From positions 97,870,001-97,934,000 of the forward strand of contig CM074858.1 in the NCBI GenBank assembly GCA_037501455.1: a stretch of DNA of 64,000 nt, in the 5' to 3' direction. Under the pieces are notes generated by a model, which saw only the letters and a list, made by a program, of their open reading frames with translations, did no database searches and had not been told where the DNA came from. A program made the translations under genes and the position numbers. This stretch comes from Lantana camara (taxonomy: Eukaryota > Streptophyta > Magnoliopsida > Lamiales > Verbenaceae). Positions 56,114 to 64,000 of this stretch are shown piece by piece (positions within the stretch are counted from its first letter, which is position 1; every line of letters starts with the position of its first letter).

Positions 56114-56848
56114 CCACGGAGAAGTGCTCGGATGGATGTACCCGCAAGCTAGAAGTTCATCAAGCTACGACTTCAACTCCTTAATTTCAGCAGGAGCCAT
56201 CCTGTAGGGAGTCTTCGAGAAAGGCTCTGCTCCGGGATGGAGGTCTACAACAAACTCGATGTCCTTATCGGGTGGTAACGAACCCAAACTCTCAGGGAAA
56301 ACATCGGCATACTCTTGTACAACCTCCGTTTCTTCAAGTTTGGCCTGATCCTTAGGTTTATTTAAAAGATAGGCCACAAAACCTGTTGCATCATCCCAGA
56401 CCATCTTATTAGCCTCAACAAACAAAACAAATAGGCTTGACTTCAACCCCTTACCCGTGAAAACTACTGAACCCAAAGAAACCTTCTTCTCACAGCAATC
56501 CATCACAGCTCGGTGCTCAAACAACAAATCCATACAAAGGATTACCCCATACATCTGCATCGGCATCTCGATCAACTCGATAGGAAAAACACGGCCCTTA
56601 AAGCTCACCAGACACTCTCGGTACACTCTACAAGTCACCAAGCTACCCCCGACGGGAGAGCTCACCACATAATCATGTGCACACAAAGTAACAGGAAAAG
56701 ATATAGAAGAAGCAATATCCCAGGAAATAAAGGAATCAGTAGCCCCGAGATCAAACAATGCATGTAATGTTGAGCCATAAATGCTAATTGTACCTTCAAC
56801 CATGGCATTTAGATCGATTTCAACAGCTTCTTCCTCTTCACCTCCCAA
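56114..56848 (-). pseudogene. Tekay-like aspartic protease and RT N-terminus
   Basis: An open stretch of 227 codons. The retroviral-type protease has TISIYGSTLHALFDLGATDS, where Leu replaces the usual Ser/Thr next to the catalytic Asp, and DLLFEHRAVMDCCEKKVSL. Then comes the RT lead-in: FPESLGSLPPDKDIEFVVDL, TPYRMAPAEIKELKS. A TAG at 56162-56164 interrupts before LDELLACGYIHPSTSPW, where the MULE begins. The RT continues at 50274. Confidence 0.9.
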
Positions 56849-57805
56849 AGCATAGGCCTTGGCTTGGATAGCTGGCCCTTGATTGCCTCCCGCGGCATGT
56901 CCTTATCTCTTCTTTGGGCAATTGCTCAACACGTGGTCCGATGCTCCATAACAAAAGCACCTCTTGTGTAGCTTGAAGTAATTTTTCGTAAGATGATTAC
57001 CTTAACAATGAGTACACTTGCCCGGTGCCAAAAGTGCTAGAGGTTGATTCGGCCCCGCGGGTCGGGGTTGCTTGTTTCGAGGCTTAGTTTGTGAAAAAGC
57101 TTGAAATGCCGACCTCTTTCCAAATTCGTTAAAAGTCCCCGAAATAGATCTATGCCCAGTGTGTGAATTTTTCCTTTTCATAACCATTTGGTCCTCAACC
57201 CTCAAAGCCTTGTCCGTCACCTTTGCCCACGTGCTGGTATTAGAAGCTTCTAATGCATCCTTCATGTCCTCTTGAAGAACTTGAAGGAACTGTGAGGCCT
57301 TACCCTCATCATCATTGCCAATGTTGGGGGCGTAGCGTGAAAGCCTCTCAAACTCATTTATATAATCGGTCACTGACATCCTTCCTTGCTTCGGATCCAT
57401 AAACTCTCTTAAGCGTCTATTCCGTACAACTTTTGGAATGTATTTATTTTTAAACTCCCGAACAAACACATCCCAATTGATTTCTTCCCTAGATGCATCC
57501 AATTTCACCCTGACACTCGACCACCAACTGAACGCTTGCCTTTGTATCATGGTAAGGGCACATTGAAGTTTCTCCATCAGTCTACAGGGTATAAGATCCC
57601 ATATTCTATTTGCCTAAACCATCCACTCTTTTGCTTGAATGTCGTTTCCACCAATGAATACCGGTGGGTTTTGATTTTTAAATTCCCGAAGGGTGGCTGT
57701 AATAGGACCTCCTCCATGATTACAGACCAGAGGGGCATTGTTGCTTTCTTGATTTTTTTGTTCTAGATACACCGTGAGCCTCTCCGTAAATTTTACCGGA
57801 TCCAT
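56849..57805 (-). pseudogene. gag: Tekay-like Gag
   Basis: One frame from MDPVKFTERLTVYLEQKNQE (57805) interrupted by a TAG at 57611-57613. It then has MEKLQCALTMIQRQAFSWWS, WDVFVREFKNKYIPKVVRNR and REFMDPKQGRMSVTDYINEF, the retrotransposon Gag fold. KCTHC at 57002-57020 begins a zinc-finger cluster. A TAA there and another stop near 56903 break it, with CFCYGASDHVLSNC as the knuckle. It is in frame with the protease. Confidence 0.9.
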
Positions 57806-58044
57806 TTGTAGTGGTGGTGGAGGATTATTCTACTGTTAAGGAGAGTGATCTCTGTGGCGACGATACGATTGGGGGATCTATCACGGCAATGATGTCTTCG
57901 TGGAGGCATATTTCTGCAAAATCAAAAGATTCTAATACATATGCGTGCGGGTCAATACAAGTTCATGTGCACAATTAATAAAAAGATAAACAAATAAACA
58001 CATAAGCCACATAACGCCCGGAGCTCTGTTTTTGCAACCGAGAT
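57806..58044 (-). other. Tekay-like leader between PBS and gag
   Basis: Untranslated leader. No gene. Confidence 0.65.
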
Positions 58045-58055
58045 CTCTGATACCA
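58045..58055 (-). other. Tekay-like primer-binding site
   Basis: TGGTATCAGAG on the minus strand, eight bases from the 5' LTR; initiator-methionine tRNA type. Confidence 0.88.
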
Positions 58056-58063
58056 TTTTAGAA

Positions 58064-61000
58064 AATGACGCCCGGAGCGGTGGGCCACCACATCCCTCGC
58101 ACCTAAACCCGAACCCACATATGAAATGGACTTCCATACATGAGCTCAAATCTTAGCGAAAGGGGACTTACACACACACACTAGGCTAAGCTGCGCTAAG
58201 ACACTGACAGAGCGCGTAAAATAAGGATTATACAAATATGCGGAAGCAACATATGAGATCCAAATAAAAGCTATTCAGAAGGCATACATTAACATATATA
58301 CATTGGCCCCACGACCTAAAATTTACATCAAGTATTCATAATTCTCCAAAATATATAATTCATTTCATATACATATCAATGTATCCAAAAGAGAGAAGTA
58401 TGTATGCCGACTCGACCTAAACTCGAAAGTACTACTCAACCACGATGCACTTTCCCGCCTAGCTCAAACCAACCTGCAACTAAAGGTGGGAAAAGCGAGG
58501 GTCAGTCTAAACTAGACTGAATAAGGGGACTAACACACACGCATATATATGTACATATAGAATATAGTAAATATCAAAAGGGGTGGTCATTAACCAAGCT
58601 AAGGTTTTGCATACCAAATCATTTTTCAAGAGCTCAACATATAATACATAAGGAAATCCTAACTCGATTCATAATCCACCAATATATAACATAAACATAT
58701 GTCCGACGAGAACGGACCTCCACTAATTTGTCATAACATATCATAAATATGGAAATCATAAATACCAATCCACCGGCACAACCGTACCACTTGAAGCATA
58801 TCGATTTATAACTCATGCAAATCATATCAAAATGATCCAAAAATTTAATACAATTAAGTTAACACATAATATGACATGTTAGTATCAAACATTAGTCATG
58901 AACAAAGTAAGGAGTTAACGAAACAAACAAACGAAACAAGACAAAAGGAGTAGTCACAACAAAGGGAGGGTGACCCGGGAGTGTCAGTTACCAAGCACAA
59001 AATGAGACACTCCAGTGTCCAAGGTCAGTAGCAAAATCATCCTTAGACATGAGGGTGTCTCCCCCCTAGTACAAAAGGTGACACCCCCGTGTCCAAGGTC
59101 AGTATCATGACTAACAGATCAAAACTTGGGACACGGGTGTGTCATCTCGGGCACATGGGGGTATCTGCAACTCTGCTGCATTTTCTTGTGGAAAAAGGGC
59201 TATAAATCCCCCGTTATCTCATCCATTCCATAGCAGAAACATATAGGAAAGGAAAGGAGAAATTATACCACAAAAATGAAGCATAAAACCATAAAATTTT
59301 AGCCCCAAACTTCATGCAAACAAACTGGCAACAAGAGGGTTCAAAAGAGACATGTATTCCTTCCAATTCTTGCAAGAACTCATAAATGCATTAATGCTAA
59401 CTCATACCTCATCCAACTACCAACAAATAGGTTCATAGATATGCAATAAATAAGCCATCAAGATCATCATACAAGCCTCATAACTCCAAGAAAGCAAGAA
59501 GTGATCATATTCTTCAATTTTCTAACAAACCCTTACTATTCATCAATGAAGCCTTCTAATGCACGGACACTCCCAAAAATGACCCCGTGTAGTGTCGGAC
59601 ACGTGTCGGACACCGACACGCCTAGGACACGTGTCCGACACGGCTAATCCGTGTCCTTAAAAAAATAAAAAAATTAACGCGGACACGGTGTCGGACACTC
59701 CATAGCGGAGTGTCCAACACGGCTTGGACACGGATTTAGCAGAACTTCGATTTCTGCGGCGTTAACGGAGGTGGTTGTGGTAGGAGAAGAACTTGATGTG
59801 CGTAAGAACTTGATGCGGCCGATTACGAAAAAAAAAAAAAAGTGGCAAATCTGCACTAATCAACCATATCATAAGCACATCGTGAAAATTGAGCAGATCT
59901 TGGAAATTGATTGAGCAGATCTTGGAAATTGATTGGGGACTTCACCCCCTCATCGATGAAAATGGGGGAGAAAGAATGCCTTGTGTGAGTGCTTTCCAAT
60001 CTATGTAATATTCAGAGGAGAAACATATGTAATATTCACTCAGCGGCGCATACCAGAGACTCATCATCCACTGCAATGACGACGAGATTCAAGAGGAGAA
60101 ATGTATGGGTTGGCGGCTGGAGTCTGGAGTCTGGACGAATGGCTATTAGGGTTTAGATTTTAGAATGAGACTTCAACTTTGTGTATCAACATTTGGGCCT
60201 TTTTGGCCCCCAAGGCCACAAACACTCCAAATTCCAAAATTATCTATCTTCTTTTTCTTTTATATAATATATCTTTCAAATGTATATATATCACTTTGTT
60301 CTCATAGGTATATAAATTAGTAATTCGATATTAGGAATAATTTATATAAGTCATAGAATTTTTTGTATTTATTAAATAAAGGATATTTAATTTAATGTTA
60401 CATAATTAATATTTATATAATATATTTATTTATATAAATATTATATAACCGTGTCGGAGCCGTGTCGTGTCCTAAAATTTTTGAAAAATCCGTGTCGCCG
60501 TGTCCGTGTCGTGTCGTGTCCGTATCGCCGTGTCCGTGTCCGTGCATCATAGATGAAGCCATATCCGAGGAATTTCTAACATAAAACATGCTTCATGTAG
60601 AGCAAAATGATCATAAGAAAAAGGAGATTAAAAATTCATACTTACCTCTAAGGTTGGAGCAAGAAATAGCTTAGTCTTGAGCTCAAAGGACACAAGTATG
60701 GAGGTTTCGTTTTGTGGCTTCTTCTTCCTTCTTTCTTGGCCTTGTGATTTAAATGGAATGAAACAAAAGGGAAGAGGATGGATTTTGGTTGAGTCTAGGG
60801 TCAAAGAAGTACAAGAGATAGGTTTAATAGCTCCAAATTAGGTTATAGGGATGTATTAGGTGTGTGCGTCTGAAATTTGCATCGTCGGGGATCGGAACGG
60901 CATCGAAAAAATTACAAGGCTTGTTCCATTGGGTCCGAATTGTCAATTTGAGTCCAATGGCAAAAACGGAACTCGAATCCGAGTTCCCGAGCTCAGGTTA

Positions 61001-61299
61001 TGAACAAATGACTCAAGGTGGTCAATTTGCAAAAAGGCCCAAAACTTTGTACCAAAGTTCAATTGAGTCCACTCAAGTTCAAACAAGTCCAAATCAAATT
61101 AAAATCATACAATTAAATCCTAAAATCATATAATCCACGTAATTCACGAAATTATTATGCTCGAGATTCAAATTCATAATTCACAAATTCTCAAATCATG
61201 AGAATCCAAATCATACTTTCAAGTAGGCAAACTCTTATCAAATATTTCAAATAATTCATATAAGAATTGAATAAAGAAATAGAATTCAAATATAAATTT
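58064..61299 (-). repeat. Tekay-like 5' LTR, interrupted and truncated
   Basis: Matches 44586-47549. It lacks ~0.7 kb relative to the other LTR (near 58780) and carries a 999-bp hAT-like insertion (59554-60552). It stops after ATAAAT at ~61299, missing the last ~58 bp. The inner TG is mutated (AATGACGCCC). Confidence 0.86.
59554..60552. mobile_element. hAT-like non-autonomous element, 999 bp
   Basis: Flanked by a perfect 8-bp duplication ATGAAGCC (59546-59553 and 60553-60560). Imperfect terminal inverted repeats share ATGCACGGACAC. Subterminal regions are packed with GTGTCGG/CCGACAC and GTGTCCGTGTCG repeats in both orientations. The middle has a T/A-rich part and a stretch at 59740-60180 that may be captured DNA. 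No transposase is visible. Confidence 0.88.
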
Positions 61300-62560
61300 G
61301 CCTGTAAATTGTTAACATAATATGCTTTTTGATGAAGCTTCATTTGGAGACTTCCCGAGTCATTGTTCATTCTTTACTAATTTTGTTTTAGGGACTGACA
61401 GAAATTTTGTACGTTATGTTGTACCATGTTCTCCAAGTATATTGAAAATAGGATTGATAATTTATATATATTTTTCGGTAAAATGACCTGATAATTTATA
61501 TGGTTGAACATTATGGTTGTCTTTTTTACCTGGTGTAGATATGTAATAGTGAGAATAACATTTACTATCAAAGTCTCTTAGATTTAGGATATACATGTAT
61601 TACCAAAGTCAGATTTAGAATATAGGAAACAATCATTTATGGTGAGAAAGAATATCTTTTTGGGGAAGAGTATTATTGTAGTGTTGTAATTTTCATTGGA
61701 TGTTTTTTCCAATTTTATATTCTGAAAAAGTTAATATGGCTCCAAATATGGTACCCCCACAAAGAATGCATTGATTTTAGGGATAATCATGAATAGCCGC
61801 CAGAAATATGGAGAAATTACATATTTTTTTCTGAGACTTGAAAAATTACGAATTTTTGGTTGACCTGTTATTTCCTCCATTAAATTCAACAGAATGTGCG
61901 ATTTTATTATTTTACCCTTCATATGCTAAAACTGAAGGGGTTTATGTAAGAAAAATTCAAAGGTAATGACTAATGAGGTTAATGTAAAATAGTGAAACTT
62001 TTGGGGGTTTTGATGTAAGTACTTAAATTTTGTAACTATCCAATTCTTTTTTTTTTTTTCTAAAGAATGCTACTTAATATATTTTAATATTTTTATGATG
62101 AACTAATTTCATAGTTAGGATTTATGCATGCTAATTTTATTTTTTTTTATATTGCGCATACATGTTTGTATTGAGATGTTATTCATTGTATGTAACGTAG
62201 ATTATTAGGGATCACCAACACTTGAAATATTTGTTTCAATAACTCTGATGGATATTTATGTGAAATTTTTAATGTATTGATTGATGAGCTTTTGCAGCAA
62301 TAATATTTAACTCTATTTACTTTAATAAAGTAATGTCCTTTGCAATTGTTTTAACATTTTGCTAGGAGTCGTGGAAGAGTCCAGCGACTTTAGGAAATAT
62401 TTTTGTTTTTTAATTTATATACTTTATATTAATTATAAAAGTGACCCCAAACTTTTAAAGTTTTCTAGATAGGTATATAAAGAATATTTTTATTCATCAT
62501 ATCAAGAAAGTATGCATAAATATTGAAATTAATCATGCTTCAATAATAGAAGTACTCTAA
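61300..62560. other. AT-rich intergenic DNA, no gene recognised
   Basis: Begins where the Tekay-like LTR is truncated. Only short composition-driven open frames. No TIR, LTR end or domain found. Confidence 0.6.
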
Positions 62561-62883
62561 AATTCATCCTATAATCCATAAAACACACAAATAATTTGTA
62601 AAAATTTTATTACCTCTCTTTATCTCCTTCCTCTTCTACAACTCTGATTTATTTGTCCTCCAAGACTCGTCTTCGTTCCTCCTCGGTTAGCCCTTCTTGT
62701 TCCAAAAGTCCTCACAGCTTCTTGCTTTTACGGATATCAACTGGAAACAGACTTCAACCTCCAACGGAAAATCTCACTACGGCTTGTGAGTTTTAATAAA
62801 AGGTTTGTAGAAATAGACTGGAGTAAAAAGGTGTAATAAAACTCTTAACAAAGTATTTATCTCGTGTAAATGAAAAGGAGAAT

Positions 62884-62889
62884 TTTATT
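62884..62889 (-). terminator. Poly(A) signal downstream of the as-1/TATA promoter
   Basis: AATAAA on the minus strand, about 155 bp downstream of the TATA box; a second AATAAA is near 62933-62938. Confidence 0.5.
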
Positions 62890-63042
62890 TCCTTCAAAAG
62901 AGGTTATACAGACATTATATTTTCTGAAAAAGATTTATTTAAAATACAACACTCAACACTCAGCAATTGAAAGACTCAAAGATTATTTTACATATGACTC
63001 TCTGGATTCAAGACAAGGTATTTTTCACCATACAAGAGGACT

Positions 63043-63051
63043 CTATTTATA
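63043..63051 (-). promoter_or_regulatory. TATA box
   Basis: TATAAATAG on the minus strand, about 145 bp downstream of the as-1-like element. Confidence 0.65.
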
Positions 63052-63193
63052 GTATATATTCCTACTACTGTTTGGACTTGAAATTTTTATTTGGAATCCG
63101 CTGCTTTATCCTTCAACGATCCAGATCTTGCCGACACTTTTCTAGGGTTGAGATTCTGCCGATACTTTTATCTGCCACTTGATAATTGGAGTG

Positions 63194-63213
63194 TGACGTC
63201 ATGGCATTCGTCA
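63194..63213 (-). promoter_or_regulatory. as-1-like element
   Basis: Two TGACG motifs separated by exactly seven bases on the minus strand, the spacing of the as-1 element bound by TGA-type bZIP factors in caulimovirus 35S-type promoters. The second TGACG is part of a palindromic TGACGTCA. Confidence 0.7.
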
Positions 63214-63239
63214 TTTCCTTGTTGATGTATGTGCTTACA

Positions 63240-63920
63240 TCACTGATGGTTACAACCCATCATCTTGCAAGCTTCTTGTCTAGTCTCTGCAGTGCAGAAA
63301 AATTCATGTTTTTCAAATTTATTTATGAATTCCATTAAAAGAGGAGAACATATTTTTCCTCCTTTGGTAAGTAGAATCCAATTTCCTTTACTCATCAGCG
63401 TTTCGAATTTATATTTGTACAGATTTTCTGCAATGCTGTGAATAGCCTTTATTCCCAATACACGTCTTTGGACAATCCATTCTTTAGTAACTTGGATCTT
63501 CCTTAACGGTTTATTTCCTTGCTCAAGCTTTATGGTGTCAGAAAGATGATCTGCACTGATCATGAAGAATGCTTCATGCCATATATGCTTCTCTGGTTCT
63601 GGGGATATGGTGTAGAACATAAGAACCACCTGCCTTCCTCTGGCAAATTTACTGATTTGAGATTTTAAAGTATCATCAAATCTGGATATTTCTTTGAGAT
63701 CTTTACTTGGGTAGATTATATCAAGGAACCCAAAACAAGCATATCTATAAACTGCTTCTGGGCATGCTCCCATTATGCAAGTCAACCTTGGATATATATT
63801 CTTTCCTTTGGAGAAAAATATAGTATCTGTATTTTCCATACTATAAACTTCATCAAATGTATGAACATACATATGTTCCCATTCAGTGTTAGGAGCATAT
63901 TTTTCTATTTCAATCTTTAT
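63240..63920 (-). pseudogene. Unrecognised ORF, possibly endogenous pararetrovirus
   Basis: A 210-codon frame from the Met at 63872. It stays open upstream to a TAA at 63921-63923, beyond which the same frame is open to the window edge. That suggests the real protein starts outside and is broken here. Visible features are a basic, Ile/Phe-rich composition, YPRLTCIMGACPEAVYRYAC, FARGRQVVLMFYTISPEPEK, a KEWIVQRRVLGIKA stretch and a Cys at the C-terminus. There are no membrane segments or protease/RT motifs. Its place just before an as-1/TATA promoter suggests the last ORF of a caulimovirid copy. I cannot assign the family from sequence alone, and an unrelated plant gene is possible. Confidence 0.45.
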
Positions 63921-64000
63921 TTACTCTGAAGAAGGCTCTCTTTCCAATTTTATTTCAATGACTGAGGGAGCTTTATTTTTTGCTTCTTCTTTATTTTTCT

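Larger units (their letters stand above)
44586..61299 (-). mobile_element. Tekay/Del-like chromovirus (Ty3/gypsy), degenerate
   Basis: A minus-strand element. The 3' LTR is at 44586-47606, followed by the polypurine tract, pol (47641-50274 and 56114 onward), protease, gag, PBS (58045-58055) and the 5' LTR (58064-61299, interrupted). The chromodomain-like C-terminus and TGGTATCAGAG PBS fit the Tekay/Del group. The 5 bases before it are GCTAC, but the far end of the 5' LTR has lost about 58 bp, so no matching duplication is found. LTRs have diverged by many substitutions and a ~0.7 kb deletion. This is an old element hit later by a MULE and a hAT-like element. Confidence 0.88.
62561..63213 (-). 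promoter_or_regulatory. Pararetrovirus-like promoter and leader
   Basis: On the minus strand, reading leftward from the end of the ORF at 63240, there is an as-1-type element (63194-63213), a TATA box (63043-63051), poly(A) signals at 62884-62889 and near 62933, and a leader with short frames. A strong plant promoter just after the last ORF, with a poly(A) signal 100-200 bases downstream of the start, is the layout of Caulimoviridae genomes. No tRNA-Met PBS was found in the leader, so the assignment is tentative. Confidence 0.5.

Overview
The window is plant nuclear DNA, most likely from a dicot. It is almost entirely nested transposable elements: plant-type Ty3/gypsy and Ty1/copia retrotransposons, an L1-type LINE, a Mutator-like transposon, hAT-type elements and a MITE. 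I recognise no intact host gene, tRNA, rRNA or CRISPR array. The species cannot be named from the sequence.

Layout. (1) 1-5818: the 5' half of a minus-strand Tat-lineage Ty3/gypsy element ('Tat-1'). It is inserted into an L1-like LINE (5819-8522) and is itself interrupted by a 1.85 kb solo LTR (1271-3115, TSD CTTAT). A MITE with very long inverted repeats (7973-8458) sits in the LINE 3' region. (2) 8523-11905: AT-rich sequence without a recognisable gene, including a decayed ~100-bp tandem repeat. (3) 11906-43538: a Ty1/copia element (TSD TGGGT). Its leader is split by a 21.7 kb insertion (15712-37454, TSD TTGAA) with 2.7 kb LTRs and a non-coding interior, like a LARD. Its right LTR is in turn split by a 12.4 kb Tat-lineage element ('Tat-2', 24044-36490, TSD GACGG). 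(4) 43539-44585: short unassigned DNA. (5) 44586-61299: an old chromodomain-type (Tekay/Del-like) Ty3/gypsy element on the minus strand. Its reverse transcriptase is cut by a MULE (50275-56113), which carries its own hAT-type MITE (54081-54414). Its right LTR carries a 999-bp hAT-like element (59554-60552). (6) 61300-64000: AT-rich DNA, then a minus-strand ORF next to an exact as-1-like promoter, a TATA box and poly(A) signals. The last part looks like an endogenous pararetrovirus (caulimovirid) fragment, but the protein family is not confirmed.

How it works together. Target-site duplications give the insertion order: copia, then LARD, then Tat-2; LINE, then Tat-1, then solo LTR; Tekay, then MULE, then MITE. 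Tat-2 is the youngest complete element, with LTRs about 99% identical by hand comparison. It encodes Gag-Pol on the minus strand and, between pol and the 3' LTR, a convergent spliced gene on the plus strand with its own TATA box and two phase-consistent introns. No coding element looks fully functional. Both Tat elements carry in-frame nonsense codons in gag-pol, the copia and Tekay elements have frameshifts and stops, and both of those reverse transcriptases have a catalytic Asp replaced by Asn.

Most unusual signals: arrays of short palindromes, different in sequence but alike in design, inside the LTRs of three chromovirus-type families; a different over-represented CpG-containing pentamer in each Tat element; and the pararetrovirus-like promoter and ORF at the right edge. 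All comparisons and counts were made by eye.
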